Origin: Seminavis robusta
Lineage: Eukaryota; Bacillariophyta; Bacillariophyceae; Naviculales; Naviculaceae
NCBI GenBank assembly: GCA_903772945.1
Contig: CAICTM010000018.1
Coordinates: 1-64,000 of the forward strand
Direction: 5' to 3'
DNA: 64,000 nucleotides
Shown here: one piece after another, positions 32,914-43,604 of the stretch
Position numbering within the stretch: the first letter of the stretch is position 1
Layout of the letters: every line of letters begins with the position of its first letter
Notes under the pieces: generated by a model
What the model was told of the DNA's origin: nothing
Database searches by the model: none
The model's input: only the letters and a program-made list of their open reading frames with translations
Made by a program: the position numbers and the translations under genes

Positions 32914-34032
32914 CTCTCTCTTGTCCAAAGAAGCTGGGAGAGAGGAATTGATTTCACAAAGGCGGCTCTCCTCTGTGGGTTGTATTCTGGAGGTGAGCCA
33001 TGTCGTCATCACCTCGTTTCATGACAAATATTGTGGGGGCATCTTGTATCGTAGTCGTTCTCACTGATCTGATGTTGCAAGTTCACATCATCAGACTAGT
33101 CTACATCACTTGTGCCTCGACAACTTCAGCCCTCAACTAGTTCGTTTCTCATGTTGTTTGGGCCCTTGAGCTTGAAAAGGAATGACAACTCTAATCAACC
33201 AAACGAACTTTTGAAAACTTACGGAGGTATGGGTAATAGTCTCCTTCCAAAGGCACTCTCAAAGATCATTTCACAGTATGACATACCAGCACAGGCCCTG
33301 GAAGGAAGAAGGTGGCAGTTGACTTGAAATTCAGTTTTGGGCACAAACGTCTCTTTCGGACAACTTTGTTGATGCTTGGTCGCAGTAGTGGACATTATTA
33401 TTGTTGTTCAAAACCAATGCTGATGAATTTTTACATCGAGTATTTTGCCAGCCTTGCTGGCTACCGGTTCCACGGCCATCTTTCAACTTTCAACAATATG
33501 CTCCACTCGACATCGAGACCTACCGTATCCCACCCATACACTCCACCCTTTAGAACCACATAGTAACCCGCTTTCATTTCTGGAATATGAAAGGGGATCA
33601 CTACTGCAGGTGTCTAGCTACTTAGAATGTGCTGCTATTGCCTTATTAGTTTGTTTCAATGTTTACGGTACCAACTATGCGACTATGTGGTGCTACCGTA
33701 GCGAGAACTGCCCCATGTGTGCCGTACCGCCAAGTTTTGATCAAGACAAGAGCGAGAAAGACACATTTCCTCCTCCGGTCCGGTCCGGTAATGCTTACGA
33801 AGACATTGGAAGCTCGAAAAAAATCCCCAGGTAAAGATTGTGTGGGTGAAGTGTTCACAGTAGGACACACGTTTGCCCAGCTGAAGCTGTTTGTGCTAGC
33901 GTCAGTCTCTCAAGCCCTTCGGTAACTTCAGTCGAAGCTGAAAGGCGACTTGGGATGCGAAAGGAGAAGGAGAGCGTGAAAGGAAGACAGTCAGAACCAA
34001 GCAACATGGAAATAAAGTGGCAACAATTTGAC
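32914..34032. other. Intergenic, no gene seen
   Basis: No coding sequence is supported. The right part lies just beyond the 3' end of the minus-strand LRR-like gene. Confidence 0.4.
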
Positions 34033-36804
34033 TTACGGCTTCTTTCGGGGGTTTTGCGTGTGTGTTTCCGTGATGAGATTTTGCATATGCTTTTCCGGGA
34101 TGCTTCGGGAGTCCTTGGTGTCTGCTCTACACCATATGGCTGGGGCCTCCAATAGCAGGCTGAAGACGAGGCTGTGCCCGTACAAATCGCGTGCTTCCCA
34201 CGATTCTCCAACGTACTCAGTGCCATGAAGGTTGAAAGTGCCATGAAGGTTGCAAATGTCGATGTTACCAAGGATGTCGACAACGCCAGCTAGGGAAGCA
34301 GATTGAACCTTGCTGCAGCACATCCTGTTTAGGTTTAGACGGTAAACAATTTGCGCTTCCTCCTTGTTTCCCTTAGTTTCGAAGACGGCCGAGAATGTGG
34401 CTGGGGACATGGCAAAGGATGTAATGTTTGGATTCTCCATTATGCCCGCATGGACAGTGGAGAGCCACCCAAGATAGTTCCCATTGCTGCACCGATGCAC
34501 GCTGCCGGAAGAATCGTCAGGGGAAGGAGCTATTGTCAACTCTTGGAGCTTGCTGTTGCATTTTAGCATTTGAAGAAAAGCTTTCTTCGACGCAGTGCAC
34601 TCCTCCTTGCTGACTGATTTGAGACTTGGTAGATAGCTCAATGCAAGTGTTCGCAGCATCTCATTCTGTCGGATCGCTTCGACCAGAAGCAGGAACGTCG
34701 AATGATCAAAGTTGCAGTTGTGCACGCTCAACGATTCAATTCGCGGAATAAACTGGCACAGGTATTGGGCTTTGTCAAGTGCCACTTCCTGGGACAGAAT
34801 CCTCAGGTTGCTTTGTTCCCGAGGCATGTTATTAGCCAGGAATTCAAGGTCTGCAAAGTATCCGGGTTGCTCACTATCGCTCAAGGTTTTATCAAAAAGG
34901 GCTTGCCAGGTTGTGCCAGAAGGCCAGAGGTCAAACCAACGCCGCATTGTATCTTTTGCAGGGTACTGGCGCGTGATATTGATGTTCACCAAGCTGGTAT
35001 CGTACAACAGCATTGGCAGGTTGGCGCGAGCACAAAAGGAGTCGAGAATGCTGGGTTCTCTGGCCACAAACTGCTCGAGCAGATCGCTGTATGTCTGGTT
35101 CAAGTTGGGCAGTCCGTAGTAATGGCCGTACAAATTCTTGACAAGTTCAATGGGAGTAACCCTGCCTTGGACCTTCTGGCCGCCGCATGGAGTCTCTAGA
35201 GATTCTTTGAGCATGGGGCAGAGATCGCAAAGTAGCAAGATTCTTTCAATGGGGACCTTGGCGATCAGAAAGGCGAAAACTGGAGTCCAGGTTTCCATGT
35301 CGGTCCAGGTTTCCATGTCAGTCGGCGAATACGTGTCAATGATAGGATAGGTTTCGCGTCTTGGGTCTATTGCGCCACAATCGAAGATTTTGTACGTTGG
35401 AACGCAGAGTGCTGGGTTCTCCCGAAAGATATCAAGAAGTTCCAACGCCACAGCGTTGTTGTGCTCAGGACTGGCCCACCGAAACTTGTTGAGCAACTCT
35501 CGCACTCCTTGAGCTTCCGTGTGAATCGGGACAAGATGTGGATGCGCTCGCAGGACAATGAAAAGATTGGTTAGGAGACTTGGGCTTTCGTAGTCCTCGG
35601 GTGTCTCTCGATGAGCACAGTTTAGGGCAATGAAAAAGGCCACATAGCGCTGATGCGAACATGAAAAACGATGCGGATTGTTCATGACGCGACCCAAGTC
35701 AAAGTAATTGAGGTCCAGCTGTTTCTGAATCTTGGTTGATAGAGGGGTGCCTTGCTGCCATTCTTCAATCTTCAAGTCGTAAATGGTGTCATTGCAGTTC
35801 GTGAGGATCTCGTGTATGCGCTCTTGGATAGGTTCACACTCTGCTTCATCGAGGCCAGTGCTCTCATCTGTGGTTGTGAAACGGATGGATTCAAGCGTGC
35901 GGTTATGTTCCAACAAATTCAGAACCGGCTCCAATGAACGGACAGAAGTTCCACAGTTGTTGGTGAATGAAAAGCCTGACAAGTCCAAATAGGCAATCCT
36001 ATTGTTTGTCTCTAGAGCGCAGCAAAGTAATCGGTAGTCCTCAAACCGCATCTTGACATTCTTTAGTGAGAGAGTCCGCAATGACAAGGGCCACTTGCGA
36101 TTTGACGGCAGGAGAAGCTCTTTCCGGAAGTTGATTCGTTCTATCTCTGCCAGTTTCTCTGCCTTTCTTTTAGAATTGATGGAGCTTGCATAGTTCAAAA
36201 AGTCCAGCAACATTGTCGTTTCGATGGGTTTTATTTGGGTAGAGCTGACAGTGAGTTTCGAGGCAGTTCCATAACAGAGTGCTCCTTGTTGTAGGATTTC
36301 CCGCATGGACGGAAGGGTTGAAATGGTCCCATGATCACTAGGACCAGCAGCAGCGTCAAACAGGAATACAACTTTCGGCAGGCGTCTTTCAGTTCTCGAT
36401 TCAATAACTATGGCATGTTGGTAGAAGATGATTTCCACATCCTCCCACCCACCCACATACGGTCTTGTTGGGACTAAGACTAACGTCCGCTTCAAAACCT
36501 TCTTGAGGAATTCGCAGGGCCATGCAAAGATCCCTGTATTGCAATGAAAGCCAATGACTTCCAAAGAAGGCAGCAGCTTGGAGATTTTCTCGGGGTTGAA
36601 CTGTACAAAGGCAGATTCGCCGGTTGAAAGGCTTTTCATCAAACACAAGACCCGCAGACGACTGGCGTCCTTCCCACATTTCAGCAGATTATCAAGGTCA
36701 AACCGGAGGTTGTCACCATCTTCTCCTTCGATGTATATAGCAAGGCGCTCAGAATCGTTGTACTTCTGCCATTCCAACACCTCTTGGTGTTCGCCTGACA
36801 ACAT
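34033..36804 (-). CDS. Leucine-rich-repeat-like protein of unknown function
   Basis: A single open frame of 923 residues starts at the ATG at 36804. Residues about 220-330 carry irregular LRR/RNI-type repeats (LRTLSLKNVKM, IAYLDLSGFSF, LESIRFTT), and residues about 725-800 carry more (IESLSVHNCNF, LRTLALSYL, LQELTIAP). The middle is helical and not recognised. There is no signal peptide or membrane helix, so it is likely cytosolic or nuclear. Diatoms carry many LRR proteins of this loose type (general knowledge); a protein-binding role is inferred. Two in-frame 18-bp tandem duplications stand out: TDMETW twice near 35295-35330 and a NLHGT-type pair near 34225-34260. Confidence 0.8.
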   Translation of the reverse strand: MLSGEHQEVLEWQKYNDSERLAIYIEGEDGDNLRFDLDNLLKCGKDASRLRVLCLMKSLSTGESAFVQFNPEKISKLLPSLEVIGFHCNTGIFAWPCEFLKKVLKRTLVLVPTRPYVGGWEDVEIIFYQHAIVIESRTERRLPKVVFLFDAAAGPSDHGTISTLPSMREILQQGALCYGTASKLTVSSTQIKPIETTMLLDFLNYASSINSKRKAEKLAEIERINFRKELLLPSNRKWPLSLRTLSLKNVKMRFEDYRLLCCALETNNRIAYLDLSGFSFTNNCGTSVRSLEPVLNLLEHNRTLESIRFTTTDESTGLDEAECEPIQERIHEILTNCNDTIYDLKIEEWQQGTPLSTKIQKQLDLNYFDLGRVMNNPHRFSCSHQRYVAFFIALNCAHRETPEDYESPSLLTNLFIVLRAHPHLVPIHTEAQGVRELLNKFRWASPEHNNAVALELLDIFRENPALCVPTYKIFDCGAIDPRRETYPIIDTYSPTDMETWTDMETWTPVFAFLIAKVPIERILLLCDLCPMLKESLETPCGGQKVQGRVTPIELVKNLYGHYYGLPNLNQTYSDLLEQFVAREPSILDSFCARANLPMLLYDTSLVNINITRQYPAKDTMRRWFDLWPSGTTWQALFDKTLSDSEQPGYFADLEFLANNMPREQSNLRILSQEVALDKAQYLCQFIPRIESLSVHNCNFDHSTFLLLVEAIRQNEMLRTLALSYLPSLKSVSKEECTASKKAFLQMLKCNSKLQELTIAPSPDDSSGSVHRCSNGNYLGWLSTVHAGIMENPNITSFAMSPATFSAVFETKGNKEEAQIVYRLNLNRMCCSKVQSASLAGVVDILGNIDICNLHGTFNLHGTEYVGESWEARDLYGHSLVFSLLLEAPAIWCRADTKDSRSIPEKHMQNLITETHTQNPRKKP

Positions 36805-38809
36805 CTTTCCTTGACTTCTTTGGTGAACCTTTCGTCAACGTTGTGGCCAAATTTGTGGCTCGGTCTCACCAATGCCAACGGATCGGGTCGAATGTGCGTC
36901 CGGTACGCGCGTTCTACTTTTAAGAAATTTACAGACCTGAGCAAGCAACACCTCTCCTTCCCTAGCTAGCTAGCGGTGCGGTACCTGGTACCGGGGGTGT
37001 AGTCTCAAACCTTCAAACCAAGGAAGTCCTGTGAGCACACCCAGCCTCTCCCAAATGATGCTTTCACTATTCGAACCATGGTTGGTCGCGGCTCCTTTTT
37101 GGGGTGAAACCTCATTCCTTGTACGGCTGTCATGGCAGTCCATTGTTGGCTAGCTGGTTACCTGACTTCCGGTCAAGCTCAAGCAGACACGATTGACATG
37201 TTGATAATCACCCAGCTTTTCTTGCTGTCCAACCATGCCTGATTTGCTCAATGTTGAGATTGGGATGATATGCTATTCACGCACCGGTACCGGTACCCGG
37301 TACCAACGCATCGACTTGGGCCGGCCTTAACAGCCACTACAAGAGGGGTACCGTACCTTGCAGAATCACTCAAGTAGTAACCAAACCAAATTGGTTCATA
37401 GGTCAGTTGTTCACCATCTTGTCATGGGAGTGGGACGGTTTAGTGGTTGCTAGCTAGGCTGTTGAGGGCCATTAGGAGGGAGGCACGATCCCCGGCGAGG
37501 AGCCTTCTTCTTGTACATGTACAAAACTGGATGGCCAATTATCAGCCAACCTAACTAAGGGAGTACCAGTATCCGCTAGCTCCAATTATAATTGTGAGCT
37601 CCATTGAAGGACGTTGGAATGATCCTTGGATTGGTTTGTTGCGCTTTGTTTGGCAACAGCTATGGTAATACTGTACGCTGTACGCCCTGTACTCATTGCG
37701 ATCAATGCACGACCTGCAAAACAACCGTGCAGATACGGTAGTATCCTCCATGAATAGCACTATGTGGTATCTAAAGGCATCTTGAGCCTAATGGTAGTCG
37801 ATTAATGAACCTAGCACTCACAGCAGTTCTCTGGGCTTTGGGTTGGCTCCGAGCGTTTCTTGTTGCCTCTTGTTATTCTTGTGTTGCCGTCTGTTGATCT
37901 GGATATCAAACAAGTGGTTCCACTTTGCTGGCTGGCGTGCGGTGGTATCGCCATGCTTCCCAACACAAAATCGACTTCGCGCCTTTTGTTTTCCTCCGTT
38001 TGCCTCCTACAGCCAAGCCCAATAGATCTACTCATGTACGACGCCACCATTACACTACTACGCTGCCCTGGCCCTTAGGATTGATACTGCCTTTGCTGAG
38101 TTTAGGTTGCGGATGAGTTTAGGTTGCGGAGGACATACCCATTTGTGGACAGTCGGCCAGCATTAACCAGGCCCTTCATTTTTAAAATGATGGATCGATC
38201 TCACAAGGAAAGTCAAGTCCACAAGGAAAAGCCAACCACCCACAAGGGCAGGCTGCGCTGTAAATTTGATAAAAGAAACCAACAAACAAATATCCAAACT
38301 AGCTAGCTAGTGGAACATGTGGTGCTGGGAAAAGCAGCTATCCCCTTTCCGGCTACCCGCCGACTTGCAAAAGGACAAGTTGAACGAATTGAAAGTGTCA
38401 GTTGTCTTTGCACTAAAGTCAGTCGAGAAGGACGCAGCTGAAAATTGTCTGGGGCCTTCCAATGATGTCGTCTCCTCCCTGATCATTACAAAGAGGGAGT
38501 CCCAGTTTGCTTCCTACTCGACTGGGAATCTCTGACTACGAGTACGACTGTACGGTACTTTGACGATCCCTTGCCTACCCAGGAGCTGCGAAATGCAACA
38601 ATAACTATTTGTAACAACCAAGCACCCTCGATGCGAGTATGAAGAATGATAATGGATATCCGATATACATGTATATACTATAGAAATGTATGTCATAAGT
38701 GAAAAAGCTTGTTTGGATCTGTTCGACCAAGAGGAATAATGGCAGTGCCTTTCGGAAGCAGCACTTTTGCTTCATACTCCATTTGCGCAATCAACAATCG
38801 GAGCATCTC
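36805..38809. promoter_or_regulatory. Intergenic region with palindromic motif clusters
   Basis: The region lies 5' of the LRR-like gene and 3' of the cyclase-PDE gene. It has CTAGCTAG near 36964, 37450 and 38301, a GGTACC/ACCGGTACC cluster at about 36976-36993 and 37282-37304 (TACCGGTA at 37288-37295), and a 17-bp tandem pair (GAGTTTAGGTTGCGGA) at about 38099-38131. A 72-residue plus-strand frame at 38317-38535 has some coding character but no recognised domain. Confidence 0.4.
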
Positions 38810-41800
38810 TTAAACCTCAACTTCCGCCATGAAACGGGTCTCGTTGACTGAGCCGGATTCTTCCGCATAGGTGGCAAGATACCTCTTTACCATCTCTTCG
38901 CCACTTGCCTCCCATTCCTTTGATAATCAACCAAAACAGCGTTTGTGAGTGAGCTGGCCGATGACCAAGAGGGAGGAGACCAAGCAACAGATCATGATTT
39001 ACCTTTCGGTTGGCCAATGCGTAATTCAAAAACTCATCCGAGGAAACTCCAAAGACACCTGATCCCCAAGAAAACAAGTTGGTGATGAGTGAGAAGCATA
39101 CTACACACAAAGTACCGGTACCGCTGAGCTGCAACAACAACCAACTTACCACACTTGAACAATTTGTTAGCTAGAGGGATGATGTAGAAATCAAAGAACC
39201 CAATCTCTCCTCGATACCATCCTACGGAAGGATCTTTCTCAAGACGGCCAGCCTTGTAGGCCTTGTACATTTCCATGAAGAGTCTCTGCAAGAGGGAGGG
39301 CGGGGTGAGATGCCAATCGGCAAGGTGCGCAACACTGGAGAGTGGATCGTGGCCCTGGTGTTCTCACCTCGTTCCATTTGGCATAGACATGCCAGTGCTG
39401 CATGGTGTGACTATGGAGGGAAAACAAGACGTCCAGCCTGAGCGTTGCGATGATCAAATAAATGCACACCGGGAGTGAGCGTTGCAAGCTTCGTTCTTAC
39501 CTAATGTCGGAAGCTTGAATCAAGTGCTCAATCTGCGGACGAGGATGGGAGGAACAACCATCACAGGATGAGAAATTCAAAGGCGACGCAAGTACTAATA
39601 CAAGCAAGACCGACGACAAGGAACTTACAATAATTGTCGCCTTTCTGTTGACCTGAAGTTCAGCACTCTCCTGGGCAGCGGCATCATCACCACTAAAGGC
39701 TTTGTTCCATCGATCCTTTCGGGCTGCACCCAATTGCTTATCCATAATGTCCGTGGCCATGACACAGTTGACAACCAAGGATCGGAATCGTGCAAAGTCG
39801 TCTTCCGACGAGCACAAGCAAGCACGGAGCTTGTCATAGTCCCTTTTCATGAGAAGATTCCAGGCCAAATCCACACTGGGAGACGGAGGAGAAAAAGATA
39901 CGTAAGGGGCCCGCAGAATTGCCGCCACGGTGGGAGTGACACAAAGCTTCCTTCACGCACCTGTTCTGTTCGGCGACACTCTTGTTCTGGTACCTAGCGG
40001 CAAGAGGTGACTCCTCTTCGATCAACACAGTGTTGGGAACTCCTTGATGATCCTGTACATGGGATGACTACATTTTAGCAACAAGTACAAGATACTTGAC
40101 TCGCTGTCGGCATCCAGAAACTTACCACGTCGTGGATCATGGCTGAAAAGGCGCAAGCAAACAAGCTTAGAGGATCTGAGGTAATCCCAAACTTTTGGTG
40201 GGGACAGAGCAGAGAGAAGGAGCGGGTCAGAGGAAACCGGCTGAAAGTCTGGCAGTCAGGATGTTGATGTTTCTCTCGGGCTTACAGTGTGATCATGCAG
40301 CTCTTTCCGCATGGATTTCCTTTTGCCTTTGGCGTTCATTTCGTGCTGGGCAGCAACCTTTTCGGGATCCACAATGCGTGACATCATCTTCATGACGGAC
40401 ATGGTAACATGGCTTTAGTTAAAGATAGAGTTCGAGGGAGAGAGATGATAAAACCATCAAAGCCAGGGGTGGGTGAGTCTTGGCACGTTGATTGGCAACA
40501 CCACAACCATGTATGTATCAACGAAAGAAAGTGAAGTACCTTGCGTGTTCGAAGCAATGGAATGGGTTGTGTCTGCAATCAAATTTGGAGGGCGAAGAAA
40601 CCAATGTTGAGTGGAATGTCGTTTCGTCCAGTCACGTCATCTAAGCCACTCTACCGACAAAACCAGCGTACACGCACAATGCACTCATACATACCTGTAC
40701 ATGGCAGCAATCTTCGTCACCAGATCGGCCAGCTGGTGGACAACATCTGGATCCAAGTCAATCGAGTCAGGGTCGACCTCATTCTTGAAAGTTTCGGCAT
40801 CGAACTTGGGGAGAGCAATGATCTCAGCCACTTCATCCAACACCATGCGGCTCTTGGGCAAACCTTTCCCTGTGGGCAGTGCTCGCTCTTGGTTTTGATG
40901 GTCCATTGCAGCTCGTCTTGCCATAATACTTCTCAAGAGTCCGCTCAACACTTCAACGTTCCATTCAATCAACCGTTCCCTCTTGCCGAGATCAACGTTG
41001 CCCGACAAAAGGCCTGCTTGTGCTTCTTCCTTCGCCATGGAACCTCGTGATTCAGTTCGAATCTGGACAAGGTATGTCTGTTGAGGGATTTTACCCATGA
41101 AACTGACCAGGTTCTCTCGGGGAACCAACCACTTGTCACGTTGGGCTTTCTTCACGAGCTCTGCCGTCTCAGGTGACACGTGAACTTCGTTGGTCAACTA
41201 GAGAACAAGTGGCAGGTGAGCTGGACCATGCAAACAGTTCTTCAACCAGCGCCATATACCGGTACATGCCACGCGATGACTTACTCCGGTTGCCAAGATA
41301 CTGTCTGCCACCAGCATTGTGTCGCCGAACAGCTGCAGATGGAAGGGAAAGAAAATTAGCAACTCTGAGCGAGGTGAATATCCATGCCTACAGTCCATCA
41401 AACCTAAGCCATACCTGGAACCTACAATCAATCAACAAACATTGGATGAGAAAGAGTGTCGTGAGAACCGTGTTGTCGGCGTTTGAAGAATGATCTCGGT
41501 TGTGTACTGTACCCACCTTCCCTTATCTCCTCTCAGCACTCCCGCCACGACTTGTCCAGAATGTACGCCAATGCGGCATCCCAATTCACCGGTGTCTGCA
41601 AGATCAGCAGGGGTGCCAAACACACCATTTGATGAGCATACAATGACCCACAACAATGCGTAATGTGAGGAAACCACTCCGTATGTGCACGTACCTGGTC
41701 CAAGAGTCCGCTCCAAGACCTTGCAGAGTTTGAGCATTCTGTGGATGCATTCCACTGCTGTCCTGCACATTACCACGGCATGATCCGATCTAGCATGGGG

Positions 41801-43604
41801 AAGGCCCGCGGCAGCAACGTAGGAATCAGCCACAGTTTCCACTTTGTACACACGACGACGCTTGGCGATATTGTCCCAGGCATGAAAGATGGTTTCCAGC
41901 AATGTGAACACCTGACTGGGGTCTCGAATGGACGCCCAAGCCTGAAAGCCAACAATGTCTGAGCACATTACAGTTGTGTACGGATGAAGTTGTGCAATGG
42001 GTTTGCTACCAAAAATGGCATCGCTGGACAGAGCGGAGGATGTGTGAGGTGATGTCCCATCATTCTTGAAACCATCTTTGGCGGCAAAACTCTCGGGTGA
42101 GGCATCCTGAATCATGCGCTCGCGCACTGCGGCTGGAAACAAGTTGGACACAATGTTGGCTTCAGCTGCTGCCTTGGTGACTACCATGTGCATTTCAATT
42201 GTTCGGTACATGTTGTGAAGCATCCAAACGGCAAGAAGCAAGGATGCAACAAAGATCATAATGCCGCTAACCCATATGTAGGCTGGATTGGAGTGATAGG
42301 CACCCTCGGCGGGAATCACAACCAGCTTCCACACTTTGCCGCCAATGGCCATTTCCTTTTCAAAGACAAGGTTGTCATGGGTTTGCAAATCAGCGAATGC
42401 GGTTTCAGGAATGACAGTACCAGTAGCGGTTCCGTTGTTGCCTTCAGAGGTCTGAATCTCGAGTCCTGACAAGTATTGCGGTGGAGACCCATCCTCCTTG
42501 GTCATGGTCGCATCATACAAGAAGGCTTGCAAGCTTGCACTGGTTGCCGCAGCAGCTCGTTTCATGAGATCAGGAACGTAGATCACCATTGCCGATAGGT
42601 CCTTGGGTCTCACATCTTCAAAGGGAGCAGGCAAGGGAGTACCAGGATTGTAGAGGACAACCGAGAATCCGTCTGTTTCAGAATGTTGAATCAAGCGGAA
42701 GCTGCCGGTCAAAGCTGGCTTCCAACTGGTGAGAGCCTGGGACATTGCCGGTTCGTCCCAAGGAGCACTCCAAAGATCATAGTGAGCCACGGAAACCATA
42801 TCCTTGATGGGCGCACCAAACTGGAGTCGTACGGTAGAAAGAAGAAAGGGTATCAGGTAGGTTAGTGCATTGATTGAGTTAAACGAATGTGAGCTGGCAA
42901 CTGCCAAGAGAACGTACATGAATCGGAAAGTAAAAAGGTTGTTCGGAACGGGGACCAAGCTTGATGTCTCCTGGATTGTCTGGATCAGGTTCCCAGCCAG
43001 TGAATCCAGTATAGTTGGCGCCTTCCAACTCACCCCACATCTCCTTGCCTCCTTCCTCGTACACAGGACGTTCGTCGTGACTGACATGGGGAATCCATTG
43101 CATACCGTAAAACTGAAGGCCTCCACTGACAATGTATTGGTGGAGCGCCGTGAAATCATCCAGAGAGAAACCGTTGGTCCTGAAGTTGCGGCATGTTTCA
43201 TGGATCCAAAGCGTTGTGCTCTCGTAGTCGTTCCAAGCGGCTGTGATGCTCTTGGAGAAGTCCGCAGCAGCCCTGTCAAAGCTCTCCTCCTGATCCTTCT
43301 TGGCATTGGTAAGTCCCATGTAGAGGAATCCAGCACTTGCTGCTGTTCCAACAAGGAGTACCAAGAGAGCCACAATCTTGGTCCTTTTGGTCGTCTTCTC
43401 AATGTTCCTGTACTGCCTGTCCAAGAGGTGGTTGCCGCTTCCGGAGCTCTCCGAGTAGGAGCCAGTGTTCGACGTCTCGTCTTCGTCGTCGACCGCCCAG
43501 CTATCCTTCTTGGATACCCTTCTCCCTTCATTGTCCGAGGGGGGGTCTTCACCCATCATCTCGATTGCTGCTTTGCTCGTCTTGGTCATCTTCAGTTTTT
43601 TCAA
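38810..43604 (-). CDS. CHASE - class III nucleotide cyclase - PDE fusion receptor, 15 exons
   Basis: Hand-derived exons from the 5' end: 42918-43604, 41695-42820, 41513-41595, 41285-41332, 40695-41197, 40540-40572, 40286-40412, 40126-40191, 39961-40052, 39629-39875, 39501-39532, 39368-39410, 39150-39285, 39003-39058, 38810-38917. All phases agree and give about 1128 residues; the exon 3/4 join is the least sure. Membrane helices at about 76-97 and 410-432 enclose a CHASE-like sensor (FYGMQWIPHVSHDERPVY). The cyclase domain (about 510-680) has both metal aspartates (SDIVGF, VETVADSY) and the guanylate-type Glu in KVET. The loop LFGDTMLVADSILATG, however, lacks the usual Asn and Arg of the NxxxR motif. 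The C-terminal PDEase_I domain has EHASHVT, MIHDVDHQGVPN (about 887-898) and IQASDISHTMQHW. It should link an external signal to cyclic nucleotide turnover at a membrane; PDE activity looks intact, cyclase activity is doubtful. Confidence 0.85.

Noticed and set aside
32825-33067. Short Ser/Leu-rich frames
   Set aside because: They are produced by the CT/CA microsatellite.
42918-43552. 5' part of a 706-residue open frame that runs through the first cyclase-PDE exon and intron
   Set aside because: Its first 240 residues are in a different frame from the CHASE-coding exon and read through a GT-AG intron (42821-42917). Only the part after 42820 is real.
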